Positions 1-5,545 of a stretch of 5,545 nt of DNA are shown here, piece by piece (positions within the stretch are counted from its first letter, which is position 1; every line of letters starts with the position of its first letter). Position numbers and translations under genes: made by a program. The DNA comes from Hyphomicrobiales bacterium (GTDB lineage: Bacteria > Pseudomonadota > Alphaproteobacteria > Rhizobiales > HXMU1428-3), in contig JAJFHW010000349.1 in NCBI GenBank assembly GCA_021775385.1, positions 1 to 5,545 of the forward strand. Reading direction: 5' to 3'. The notes under the pieces are model-generated. The model saw nothing but the letters and a program-made list of their open reading frames with translations. It searched no databases and was not told where the DNA came from.

Positions 1-2079
1 GCCACAAAACGCATCAGAGATAATTTGCCACATGCCCACGTCTCTGGCGGCATTTCAAATCTTTCATTCTCATTCCGCGGCAATAATTACGTCCGCGAAG
101 CTATGCATTCTGTCTTCCTATTCCACGCCATTAAAGCAGGCCTGGATATGGGCATCGTTAACGCAGGCCAACTCATGGTTTATGATGACATCCCAGCTGA
201 GCTAAAAGAGCAAGTTGAAGATGTTATCCTCAATCGCCGCGATGATGCAACAGATCGTCTATTAGATGCAGCTGAAGCCTTTAAAGGTGAAGGCGGCAAA
301 AAACAAAAGCAAGATCTAACCTGGCGCGAAGGCACAGTTCAAGAACGCATCACACATGGCCTTGTTCATGGCATCAATAAATTCATCACCGAAGACACTG
401 AAGAAGCTCGCCAACAAGCCGAGCGCCCCTTGCACGTTATCGAAGGACCGTTGATGGACGGTATGAATGTGGTTGGCGACTTATTTGGCGCTGGTAAAAT
501 GTTCCTCCCACAAGTGGTAAAATCCGCCCGTGTTATGAAACAAGCCGTAAGCCACTTGATGCCATACATGGAAGAAGAAAAGCGCTTAAACGGCACAGAA
601 GATGCAAAAGCTAACGGCAAAATTCTCATGGCGACAGTAAAAGGCGACGTCCATGACATCGGTAAAAACATCGTCGGCGTTGTGCTCCAATGTAACAATT
701 ATGAAGTCATCGATATGGGCGTTATGGTCCCAGCGCAAACCATCTTAGAAAAAGCTCGAGAAGAAAATGTAGACGTCATCGGTCTTTCTGGTCTCATCAC
801 GCCAAGTCTTGATGAAATGGTCAATGTAGCAAATGAAATGGAAAGGCTAGAATTTGACATCCCTCTACTTATTGGCGGTGCCACCACAAGCCGCATTCAC
901 ACCGCTGTTAAAATCAATCCAGGCTATAAAAGAGATCAAGCTGTTTATGTAACAGATGCCAGCCGCGCCGTCGGTGTGGTCTCGAAACTGCTTGGAGAAG
1001 AAGGTTCAAACTTTAAGCAAGAAATTGCAGAGAGTTACAAAACCATTGCAGAAAAACACTTGGCTGCTCAACAAAACAAACGCCGCCTTACATTAGAAAA
1101 AGCAAGAGCCAATTCACATAAAGCAAATTGGGAAACAACAAAACCAACTGAACCAGCTTTCCTTGGCACAAAAACCTTCCGTGATTTTGATTTAAGCAAG
1201 ATAGCAGAATTTATTGACTGGACACCGTTCTTTGCAACATGGGAAATGAATGGCCAATACCCACGCATTTTAACAGACGACAAATTAGGGGAAGCAGCGA
1301 CAGAGCTCTTCAATGACGCTCAAACAATGCTGAAAAAAATGATCGCCGAAAAATGGGTAACAGCTCATGGTGTCATCGGTTTTTGGCCAGCCAATAGCGA
1401 AGGTGATGATATTGTTCTCTATGAAAATGATCAAAGAGAACAACAAAAAGCAAAATTACACACTCTACGCCAACAAATCGCCAGAGAAAGCACCAGCGGC
1501 AAACTCAGAGCAAACGTAGCTCTATCAGACTTCATCGCACCAATAGATACGGGCATAAAAGATTACATCGGTGGCTTCGCTGTCACCGCAGGTGTTGGTG
1601 AAGATATAAAAGCAAAAGAATTTAATGATGCAGGTGATGATTATTCAAAAATCATGGTCAGTGCTTTATCTGATCGTCTCGCAGAAGCTTTTGCCGAATA
1701 TATGCACATGCGCGTGAGAAGAGAATACTGGCCTTATGCGACAGACGAAACCTTAAGCAATGAAGACATCATCGGTGAAAAATACAAAGGCATACGCCCA
1801 GCTCCTGGCTACCCAGCGCAACCAGACCACACAGAAAAAGAAACTCTCTTTAATTTATTAAATGCAACAAAAGAAGCAGATATAGAACTAACAGAGAGCT
1901 ACGCCATGTGGCCAGGCGCCGCTGTCTCCGGCCTCTTTTTCTCCCACCCATCGAGTTATTACTTCGGCGTCGGCAAAATTGAAAAAGACCAGGTTGAAGA
2001 TTATGCAAATAGAAAAGGCTGGGATTTAGCAAAAGCTGAAAAATGGCTCAGCCCCATCCTAAATTATATTCCTGAGTAA
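1..2079 (+). CDS. metH: Cobalamin-dependent methionine synthase (5-methyltetrahydrofolate--homocysteine methyltransferase), 5'-truncated by window edge
   Basis: MetH is a cytosolic enzyme that transfers a methyl group from 5-methyltetrahydrofolate to homocysteine via methylcobalamin, making methionine and tetrahydrofolate. The frame is open from base 1, so the gene starts outside the window; 692 residues are present of about 1,230 usual for the family. The homocysteine domain and most of the pterin-binding domain are missing. In order the window shows the end of the pterin domain (ISGG-like VSGGISN and [10 protein letters not shown]), the helical cap domain ([29 protein letters not shown]), the B12-binding domain with DVHDIG (His ligand codon at 652-654) and GLSGLITPS, and the AdoMet reactivation domain with DWTPFF and RPAPGYP (1795-1815). 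By recalled alignment to E. coli MetH, the counterparts of D757, H759, S810, E1097, R1134 and Y1139 are all present, so this part looks functional. I see no frameshift. The gene ends at TAA just before a terminator and is convergent with gfa. Any upstream cobalamin riboswitch would lie outside the window. Identity is very secure. Confidence 0.98.
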   Translation, partial: ATKRIRDNLPHAHVSGGISNLSFSFRGNNYVREAMHSVFLFHAIKAGLDMGIVNAGQLMVYDDIPAELKEQVEDVILNRRDDATDRLLDAAEAFKGEGGKKQKQDLTWREGTVQERITHGLVHGINKFITEDTEEARQQAERPLHVIEGPLMDGMNVVGDLFGAGKMFLPQVVKSARVMKQAVSHLMPYMEEEKRLNGTEDAKANGKILMATVKGDVHDIGKNIVGVVLQCNNYEVIDMGVMVPAQTILEKAREENVDVIGLSGLITPSLDEMVNVANEMERLEFDIPLLIGGATTSRIHTAVKINPGYKRDQAVYVTDASRAVGVVSKLLGEEGSNFKQEIAESYKTIAEKHLAAQQNKRRLTLEKARANSHKANWETTKPTEPAFLGTKTFRDFDLSKIAEFIDWTPFFATWEMNGQYPRILTDDKLGEAATELFNDAQTMLKKMIAEKWVTAHGVIGFWPANSEGDDIVLYENDQREQQKAKLHTLRQQIARESTSGKLRANVALSDFIAPIDTGIKDYIGGFAVTAGVGEDIKAKEFNDAGDDYSKIMVSALSDRLAEAFAEYMHMRVRREYWPYATDETLSNEDIIGEKYKGIRPAPGYPAQPDHTEKETLFNLLNATKEADIELTESYAMWPGAAVSGLFFSHPSSYYFGVGKIEKDQVEDYANRKGWDLAKAEKWLSPILNYIPE

Positions 2080-2100
2080 AAGGATACAAAAACCAAAATA

Positions 2101-2139
2101 AAAACACCGCCCGAGTTTCATAACTCAGGCGGTGTTTTT
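2101..2139. terminator. Bidirectional Rho-independent terminator between metH and gfa
   Basis: AAAACACCGCC (2101-2111) pairs with GGCGGTGTTTT (2128-2138), and an inner GAGTT (2113-2117) pairs with AACTC (2122-2126) around a TCAT loop. The only mismatch is C2112 against A2127. On the plus strand the stem runs into a T-rich tract (2135-2146) that would end metH. On the minus strand the A-rich sequence at 2086-2104 reads as T-runs, which would end gfa. The position between two convergent stop codons, at 2079 and 2164, fits a shared terminator. Confidence 0.93.
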
Positions 2140-2163
2140 ATTTTATTCTCTTTTAAAGCGTTT

Positions 2164-2754
2164 TTACGCCGGCAATGCGCCAGATTTTTTCGCTGCATGA
2201 GTTGCAATCGCATCCATCAATCCTGGCGCCAAAACATCATAAGGCTCTAACCCCAATTTCTTTAAACGATCCCGCACTCCGTCCATATCATCTGGATTAA
2301 ACCCTGCTTCAATTATTGAAGACACAAAAGCCGCAAATTTCGGCTCTTCAAAACCAGGTGTTGTAGAAAGTTCAGTGTGAATAAAATCAAACCCATGAAA
2401 CGGATGATCCGTATTTTCAATACGTCCATACATATGTGTGCCACAACCACGGCACGAATAACGTTGAATAGGTGCACTTTCATCAACGATCTGTAATTTA
2501 TTACCATTTTCTCCAACCGTTAAATTGTCCCGGCCAACAACTGCAACCTGGCTAAATAAAGCACCCTCAGGTTTCCAACATTTAGAACACCCACAAATGT
2601 GATTGTAAGCACAATTACCTTTAATATGGACAGTCACTTTATTATCCGGACACTTACAGCTAAGCGTACCACCAGCATAATTAGCACTGCCCTTATGAAC
2701 ACCACCATCAACTTCCGGATGAATTTTCACCTTCGATTTCCCTAACCCAAACAT
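2164..2754 (-). CDS. gfa: Glutathione-dependent formaldehyde-activating enzyme, S-(hydroxymethyl)glutathione synthase
   Basis: Gfa speeds the condensation of formaldehyde with glutathione to S-hydroxymethylglutathione, the substrate of glutathione-dependent formaldehyde dehydrogenase, in cytosolic formaldehyde detoxification or oxidation. The 196-residue product matches the recalled Paracoccus denitrificans Gfa (about 194 aa) almost end to end, including KIHPx[36 protein letters not shown], [21 protein letters not shown] and LMDAIATH. The zinc-binding cysteines are visible as CKC (33, 35), CGCSKC (54, 56, 59) and CRGC (101, 104). An in-frame TTG lies one codon upstream, but I chose the ATG at 2754 because GGGAG sits 8 bases before it. 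No dehydrogenase (flhA/adhC) or hydrolase (fghA) partner is in the window, so the gene stands alone here. Some GFA-domain proteins lack proven activity. Full-length similarity to the Paracoccus enzyme favours true Gfa, although in vitro work has questioned how much the enzyme catalyses and how much it acts as a glutathione carrier. Confidence 0.95.
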   Translation of the reverse strand: MFGLGKSKVKIHPEVDGGVHKGSANYAGGTLSCKCPDNKVTVHIKGNCAYNHICGCSKCWKPEGALFSQVAVVGRDNLTVGENGNKLQIVDESAPIQRYSCRGCGTHMYGRIENTDHPFHGFDFIHTELSTTPGFEEPKFAAFVSSIIEAGFNPDDMDGVRDRLKKLGLEPYDVLAPGLMDAIATHAAKKSGALPA

Positions 2755-2762
2755 CAATACGT

Positions 2763-2769
2763 CTCCCTT
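2763..2769 (-). promoter_or_regulatory. Ribosome binding site that fixes the gfa start
   Basis: Read on the minus strand this is AAGGGAG, a good Shine-Dalgarno match. It ends 8 bases before the ATG at 2754 and 5 bases before the in-frame TTG at 2757. The better codon and spacing favour the ATG. Confidence 0.75.
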
Positions 2770-2814
2770 ACTCTAACTCAGAGCATTATTGTTAATTTCA
2801 ATGCTAATATTAGG

Positions 2815-2859
2815 TCAGAAGAGCTGATGAAGTCTCATCTTAAACTCAGAAGAGCTGAT
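2815..2859. repeat. Pair of 14-bp direct repeats upstream of gfa
   Basis: TCAGAAGAGCTGAT occurs exactly at 2815-2828 and again at 2846-2859, 31 bp start to start, close to three helical turns. The pair lies 61 to 105 bp upstream of the gfa ATG. Between the copies, GATGA (2826-2830) and TCATC (2835-2839) form a short inverted repeat. Tandem sites on the same helical face are typical of activator or repressor binding, so a role in gfa control is possible, but no regulator is identified. Confidence 0.55.
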
Positions 2860-2885
2860 AGAAGGAAAATAAGTAATAATATAAC

Positions 2886-2899
2886 ACAGGCTAGCCTGT
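2886..2899. repeat. Perfect 14-bp palindrome, possible operator
   Basis: ACAGGCTAGCCTGT is a perfect inverted repeat with no spacer. On the minus strand it lies just upstream of TATATT, a possible -10 box for gfa, roughly 130 bp from the gfa start. No T-run follows on either strand, so it is not a terminator. Dimeric-regulator binding is the natural guess, but the regulator is unknown. Confidence 0.45.
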
Positions 2900-3029
2900 A
2901 TAAATAAAACCTCTCTTACACATTCTCAAGAAACGCTTTAAATAAAAAAACTAAATAATTTGCCGTAAAACGGCTTTAAGGCTACAAATCAACCTTTAAA
3001 ACTTGACATTTCCCCTCTTTTCAAGCAAT

Positions 3030-3057
3030 TTGCCCCAAATTCATTCAGGCCTATACA
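3030..3057 (+). promoter_or_regulatory. Candidate promoter of the small RNA
   Basis: TTGCCC (3030-3035) and TATACA (3052-3057) are separated by 16 bp. The -10 region also reads CTATAC, close to the CTATAT form common in alphaproteobacterial promoters. A better -35, TTGACA, lies at 3003-3008, but nothing resembling a -10 stands 16 to 18 bp after it. An inverted repeat, AATTTG-CCC-CAAATT (3027-3041), covers the -35 region and could be an operator. Predicted transcription start is about 3063-3065. Confidence 0.4.
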
Positions 3058-3063
3058 AAGAGC

Positions 3064-3151
3064 CGCCATTTATACATGGAACATGCAAAACTGTTTCCGG
3101 GAGATAAAAGGTCAACATCCGTCAGCGAAATTCGCCCACGGATGCTTTTTT
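3064..3151 (+). ncRNA. Candidate trans-acting small RNA, about 88 nt
   Basis: An intrinsic terminator at 3116-3151 has no plus-strand gene upstream of it: gfa points the other way and metH is already terminated at 2139. Its likely job is to end a short transcript starting near 3064. The transcript would carry a 5' stem-loop, with GGAACA (3079-3084) pairing to TGTTTCC (3093-3099) with one bulged T around an A-rich loop. A purine-rich single-stranded segment follows (GGGAGATAAAAGG, 3100-3112), then the terminator hairpin and a six-T run. Hairpin, open segment and terminator hairpin with U-tail is the usual build of Hfq-dependent sRNAs. I cannot match it to a known family; it does not look like SRP RNA, 6S RNA or tmRNA. 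The 5' end is a prediction. A 28-codon ATG frame at 3076-3162 overlaps it but runs through the terminator and lacks a good ribosome site. Confidence 0.5.
3116..3151 (+). terminator. Rho-independent terminator of the candidate sRNA
   Basis: CATCCGT (3116-3122) pairs perfectly with ACGGATG (3138-3144). An inner GCG (3125-3127) pairs with CGC (3133-3135) around AAATT. The stem is followed by C and six Ts (3146-3151). On the minus strand no T-run follows the stem, so the signal works in the plus direction only. Confidence 0.8.
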
Positions 3152-3220
3152 GCTTTGTCTGATGAAATTACAGAATTCAATGTGTTCTTGAGAAATTAAA
3201 CTCAGACCACACATACGAAG

Positions 3221-3325
3221 AAGGAGCTTATCCCTGATGAAGGGATAAGGGACATGGCGAAGCCCGGCGCGTTGCGCCGCGCCGTCGCAGGGCCTGCTGC
3301 GGAGCAGCAGAATAGCCCGTGAGAC
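3221..3325. repeat. GC-rich three-hairpin intergenic element upstream of ffh
   Basis: Three strong stem-loops stand side by side. The first is CTTATCCCT (3227-3235) with AGGGATAAG (3241-3249), nine perfect pairs around GATGA. The second is GGCGCG (3266-3271) with CGCGCC (3278-3283), or alternatively GGCGC-GTT-GCGCC, closed further out by GCGA (3257-3260) and TCGC (3285-3288). The third is CTGCTGC (3294-3300) with GCAGCAG (3304-3310) around GGA, extended by GGGC (3290-3293) and GCCC (3315-3318) across an AATA bulge. GC content of 3254-3322 is about 72% by my count, in an otherwise AT-rich spacer. This composition and structure suggest a dispersed intergenic palindromic repeat, but it could be a structured RNA or part of the ffh upstream region. 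Only one copy is in the window, so its repeat nature is inferred. Confidence 0.5.
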
Positions 3326-3348
3326 AAAAAGAGCTGCATCTATCTAAT
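3319..3348 (+). promoter_or_regulatory. Candidate ffh promoter
   Basis: GTGAGA (3319-3324, four of six consensus bases) and TCTAAT (3343-3348, five of six) are 18 bp apart, placing a start near 3355 and giving a leader of roughly 30 bases before the ffh ATG. The -35 box lies at the right edge of the hairpin element, so that element may have supplied part of the promoter. The boxes are imperfect and alternatives further upstream are possible. Confidence 0.35.
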
Positions 3349-3383
3349 AGATCGTAGCAAACCAATAGATTGAAGATGACAAT

Positions 3384-4895
3384 ATGTTCGAATCTCTCTC
3401 AGACCGCTTAAGCAGCGCTTTTGATAAAATTACCGGCAGAGGTGCGCTTTCTGAAAGTGACGTGAAAACCGCGATGCGCGAAGTGCGCCGCGCGCTCTTA
3501 GAAGCTGACGTCGCCCTGGAAGTTGCCAAAGAATTCATTGATAACGTTACCGAAAAAGCCATCGGCGCCGATGTTCTAAAATCAGTAAAACCTGGCCAAC
3601 AAGTTATCAAAATCGTTCATGATGAACTTGTCGCCATGCTTGGCTCTGAAGCTGACCCAATCAACCTCCAAGCAGTAGCTCCCGTTCCAATTATGATGGT
3701 TGGTCTGCAAGGCTCTGGTAAAACCACCACAACAGGTAAAATTGCTAAGAGATTAAAAGAACAAGACAATAAAAAAATCTTAATGGCCTCCCTCGATACA
3801 CGCCGCCCAGCTGCTCAAGAACAGCTTCGCGTGCTTGGCGAGCAAATAGATGTCGACACTCTAGAAATTATCGCAAACCAAACACCAACTGAAATTGCCA
3901 AGCGCGCCATCGATAGCGCCAAGCGCGGCGGCTATGATGTGGTGATGCTCGATACAGCAGGCCGGCTGCACATTGACGACGAACTGATGCTTGAGACCGA
4001 GCAAATCAGAGATATCGCATCCCCGCATGAAACATTACTTGTTGCAGACAGCCTAACAGGCCAAGACGCCGTTAATGTTGCCAAAAACTTTAACGAACGC
4101 ATCGGCATCACAGGTATTGTCCTCACACGTGTTGATGGTGACGGGCGCGGCGGCGCGGCTCTCTCTATGCGCCGTATAACCGGCAAACCGATTAAACTCA
4201 TCGGTATGGGTGAAAAGCTAGATGAGCTAGAAGACTTCCATCCAGATAGAATTGCCAACCGCATCCTGGATATGGGTGACGTGGTCAGCTTGGTTGAAAA
4301 AGCCGCTGCCACGATCGATGCTGACAAAGCAGCCAAAATGGCCAAGAAAATGCAGAAAGGCAAATTTGATCTTGAAGATTTGTCCGAGCAGCTTAATCAG
4401 ATGAAAAAACTTGGTGGTATGAGCTCTATCATGGGCATGTTACCAGGTGTTGGCAAAATGAAAAAACAGCTTGATCAAGCTAATTTAGATGACGGCATCT
4501 TTAACCGCCAGCAAGCTATTATCTCATCCATGACACCAAAAGAACGCCGCTTTCCCAAAGTGCTAAATGCGAACCGCAAAAAACGTATTGCAGCAGGTTC
4601 TGGCACCAGCGTTCAGGAAATTAATAAACTCATCAAAATGCATCGCCAAATGGCTGACATGATGAAGAAAATGAATAAGGGCGGAATGGGCGGCATGTTT
4701 GGCGGTGGAATGCCAGATGTCTCAGAAGAAGAAATGGCAGCCTTTGAAGCCACAGGCCAAATGCCTGAAATACCAAAAGATATCGAAAAACTATTGCCGA
4801 AAACCAAACCAGGCCTACCAGGCCTTAGTGGATTAGGTGGCGGTCAAGCTGGAGGTTTCCCTGGTTTGCCAGGCCTCCCCGGCAAAAAGAAATAA
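3384..4895 (+). CDS. ffh: Signal recognition particle GTPase Ffh (SRP54 homologue)
   Basis: Ffh binds 4.5S SRP RNA and signal sequences of nascent inner-membrane proteins, then docks with FtsY at the membrane in a GTP-dependent cycle. The 503-residue product has all three domains. The N domain is at about 1-90 (ALLEADVALEVAKEF). The G domain spans about 100-300, with P-loop GLQGSGKT (107-114), DTRRPAAQEQL (138-148), DTAGR (190-194), TRVD (248-251) and GMGEK (274-278). The M domain spans about 310-435, with the GGMSSIMGMLPG finger-loop region (344-355) and the RNA-binding segment RKKRIAAGSGTSVQEIN (398-414). G4 reads TRVD, where E. coli has TKVD; I recall this as usual in alphaproteobacteria. 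A tail rich in Gly, Pro and Leu (about 477-500) ends in three lysines. The ATG at 3384 is preceded by a modest GAAGA ribosome site 7 bases away. The gene is followed by rpsP without a terminator, so co-transcription is likely. The SRP RNA gene is not seen here. Confidence 0.98.
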   Translation: MFESLSDRLSSAFDKITGRGALSESDVKTAMREVRRALLEADVALEVAKEFIDNVTEKAIGADVLKSVKPGQQVIKIVHDELVAMLGSEADPINLQAVAPVPIMMVGLQGSGKTTTTGKIAKRLKEQDNKKILMASLDTRRPAAQEQLRVLGEQIDVDTLEIIANQTPTEIAKRAIDSAKRGGYDVVMLDTAGRLHIDDELMLETEQIRDIASPHETLLVADSLTGQDAVNVAKNFNERIGITGIVLTRVDGDGRGGAALSMRRITGKPIKLIGMGEKLDELEDFHPDRIANRILDMGDVVSLVEKAAATIDADKAAKMAKKMQKGKFDLEDLSEQLNQMKKLGGMSSIMGMLPGVGKMKKQLDQANLDDGIFNRQQAIISSMTPKERRFPKVLNANRKKRIAAGSGTSVQEINKLIKMHRQMADMMKKMNKGGMGGMFGGGMPDVSEEEMAAFEATGQMPEIPKDIEKLLPKTKPGLPGLSGLGGGQAGGFPGLPGLPGKKK

Positions 4896-4897
4896 AC

Positions 4898-4960
4898 ACT
4901 CCAACTAAAAATCGGAGTCAGTTTTAGGTAAGTGCGGTTGCTAGTGGGCAACTGAAGCAC
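4898..4960 (+). other. Structured spacer/leader between ffh and rpsP
   Basis: The 98-bp spacer has two potential RNA structures. ACTCC (4898-4902) can pair with GGAGT (4914-4918), while CTAAAA (4905-4910) inside its loop can pair with TTTTAG (4922-4927), the arrangement of a small H-type pseudoknot. Next, GTTGC (4937-4941) pairs with GCAAC (4948-4952), extended by GTGC (4932-4935) and GCAC (4957-4960) across an asymmetric internal loop. An A-run (4961-4968) follows rather than a T-run, so neither is a terminator. The structures could be an RNA processing site, an mRNA stabiliser or a translational control leader for S16; none of these is shown. Confidence 0.35.
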
Positions 4961-4993
4961 AAAAAAAAGCAATTAAAACCAAAGGAAAATACA

Positions 4994-5410
4994 ATGGCAT
5001 TGAAAATTAGATTATCTCGTGGCGGTTCAAAGAAACGTCCATTTTACCGCGTAGTTGTTGCAGATTGCCGCATGCCTCGCGATGGTCGTTACATCGAAAA
5101 AGTTGGCACATACAACCCACTTTTAGCCAAAGATGATGAGCAACGTTTGGTTTTGGTTGAAGACCGTATCAAACATTGGATTTCAAAAGGTGCAAAGCCA
5201 ACAGATCGCGTACTTCGCTTCTTAGCTGAACTTGGCATCATGGAACGCCGTGCTCGCAACAATCCAAACAAAGCGAAGCCAGGCTCAAAAGCTCTGGAGC
5301 GCATTGAAGAGAAGAAACAAAAAGAAGAAGACGCAAAAGCTGCTGCTGAAGAAGCTAAAAACGCACCAGCTGAAGCACCTGCTACAGAAACAGAAGCAGC
5401 TGCAGAATAA
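4994..5410 (+). CDS. rpsP: 30S ribosomal protein S16 (bS16) with long acidic/basic C-terminal tail
   Basis: S16 binds 16S rRNA early in 30S assembly. The first 80 or so residues are canonical: [24 protein letters not shown] at the start in close family form, then [13 protein letters not shown] (30-42), [19 protein letters not shown] (55-73) and LAELGI. The 138-residue protein is much longer than the 82-residue E. coli S16. Residues from about 88 onward form a low-complexity tail, first basic ([11 protein letters not shown]), then Glu/Lys-rich (101-113), then Ala/Glu-rich. I recall such tails as common in alphaproteobacterial S16, probably disordered and on the ribosome surface. The ATG has a good ribosome site, AAGGA at 4982-4986, 7 bases away. 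The gene follows ffh by 98 bp and precedes rimM by 54 bp, fitting the conserved ffh-rpsP-rimM operon. Identity is secure. Confidence 0.98.
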   Translation: MALKIRLSRGGSKKRPFYRVVVADCRMPRDGRYIEKVGTYNPLLAKDDEQRLVLVEDRIKHWISKGAKPTDRVLRFLAELGIMERRARNNPNKAKPGSKALERIEEKKQKEEDAKAAAEEAKNAPAEAPATETEAAAE

Positions 5411-5464
5411 ACTGCTAACGCACCTTTCTATTTAAGAAAGACAAACCTTTTAGTGAGACAAACC

Positions 5465-5545
5465 ATGGGCGATCAAACTGGCGACAACAGCTCAAAGCGA
5501 ATTGTGCTTGGCGTTATCACCAACGCCCATGGTATCAAAGGGGAT
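5465..5545 (+). CDS. rimM: Ribosome maturation factor RimM (16S rRNA processing), 3'-truncated by window edge
   Basis: RimM assists maturation of the 30S head domain near S19. Only 27 codons are in the window: a short polar leader (MGDQTGDNSSKR), then IVLGVITNAHGIKGD. That segment matches the first beta-strand motif of RimM, usually written V-x-G-x-I-x-x-x-H-G-I-x-G-E. Position directly after rpsP is the standard location. The ATG at 5465 has only a weak ribosome site (AGTGAG around 5452-5457). The 54-bp spacer carries a small hairpin, CTTTCT (5424-5429) with AGAAAG (5435-5440), and a 9-bp direct repeat AGACAAACC at 5439-5447 and 5456-5464, the second copy touching the start codon. No terminator is seen, so the gene probably shares the rpsP transcript. 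The short length seen limits certainty, but context and motif agree. Confidence 0.9.
   Translation, partial: MGDQTGDNSSKRIVLGVITNAHGIKGD

Larger units (their letters stand above)
2755..3383. other. Long intergenic region between divergent gfa and ffh
   Basis: This 629-bp stretch holds no convincing protein gene on either strand. Most of it is AT-rich, apart from a GC-rich block around 3254-3322. From left to right it contains the gfa leader, a 14-bp direct repeat pair, a 14-bp palindrome, a weak hairpin at 2962-2974, an apparent small-RNA transcription unit with promoter and terminator (3030-3151), a three-hairpin element (3221-3325) and a candidate ffh promoter. I could not find a clear -35/-10 pair for gfa; TATATT and TAATAT on the minus strand (around 2878-2883 and 2806-2811) are possible -10 boxes without a good -35. 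Confidence 0.8.

Noticed and set aside
366..698. Minus-strand open frames inside metH, ffh and rpsP, and a plus-strand frame at 5232-5435
   Set aside because: These lie opposite or out of frame with strongly conserved genes and show no family motifs or start signals; they are coding shadows.
2755..2757. TTG as the gfa start codon
   Set aside because: The ATG immediately downstream has better Shine-Dalgarno spacing (8 versus 5 bases) and is the commoner codon.
2961..2977. Hairpin GCCGT-AAA-ACGGC followed by TTT as a terminator
   Set aside because: The stem is only 5 bp and the plus-strand T-run is three bases. On the minus strand the longer T-run starts over 10 bases after the stem. It is too weak to call.
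3003..3031. TTGACA at 3003-3008 as the main -35 of the sRNA promoter
   Set aside because: It is a perfect -35, but the sequence 16 to 18 bp downstream (around CAATTT) is a poor -10 match. The pair at 3030-3057 fits better with the terminator position.
3076..3162. 28-codon ATG frame overlapping the candidate sRNA
   Set aside because: It has no convincing ribosome site, runs through the terminator hairpin and T-run, and has no recognisable protein features. A noncoding RNA explains the segment better.
3064..3325. SRP RNA (ffs) next to ffh
   Set aside because: The conserved GGAA-tetraloop and asymmetric-loop core of bacterial SRP RNA is not present in either the sRNA candidate or the GC-rich element.

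Overview
The window looks like a chromosomal segment of an AT-leaning alphaproteobacterium, probably of the Hyphomicrobiales (Rhizobiales) or a close marine relative. The reasons are the ffh-rpsP-rimM order, an Ffh with the TRVD form of the G4 motif and a Gly/Pro/Leu-rich tail, an S16 with a long Ala/Glu/Lys-rich tail, and a Paracoccus-type glutathione-dependent formaldehyde-activating enzyme (Gfa). This placement is inferred from protein features, not from a database search.

Layout: (1) 1-2079 (+) is the C-terminal 692 residues of cobalamin-dependent methionine synthase MetH, entering from the left edge. (2) 2101-2139 is a strong terminator with T-runs on both sides, between convergent metH and gfa. 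(3) 2164-2754 (-) is gfa. (4) 2755-3383 is a 629-bp intergenic region between divergent gfa and ffh and is the least ordinary part of the window. It holds a 14-bp direct repeat pair, a perfect 14-bp palindrome, a candidate small RNA with its own promoter and Rho-independent terminator (about 3064-3151), and a GC-rich three-hairpin element (3221-3325) just upstream of ffh. (5) 3384-4895 (+) is ffh. (6) 4994-5410 (+) is rpsP, after a 98-bp leader with potential RNA structure and no terminator. (7) From 5465 (+) is the first 27 codons of rimM, running off the right edge.

How the genes relate: ffh, rpsP and rimM form the start of a translation and protein-targeting operon (SRP GTPase, ribosomal protein S16, 16S processing factor), which in related genomes usually continues with trmD and rplS. 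MetH and Gfa are separate transcription units. Both touch one-carbon metabolism: MetH uses methyl-tetrahydrofolate, and Gfa speeds condensation of formaldehyde with glutathione. Their convergent arrangement does not show co-regulation. The protein genes are conventional; the plausible new material is the candidate sRNA and the hairpin element between gfa and ffh.
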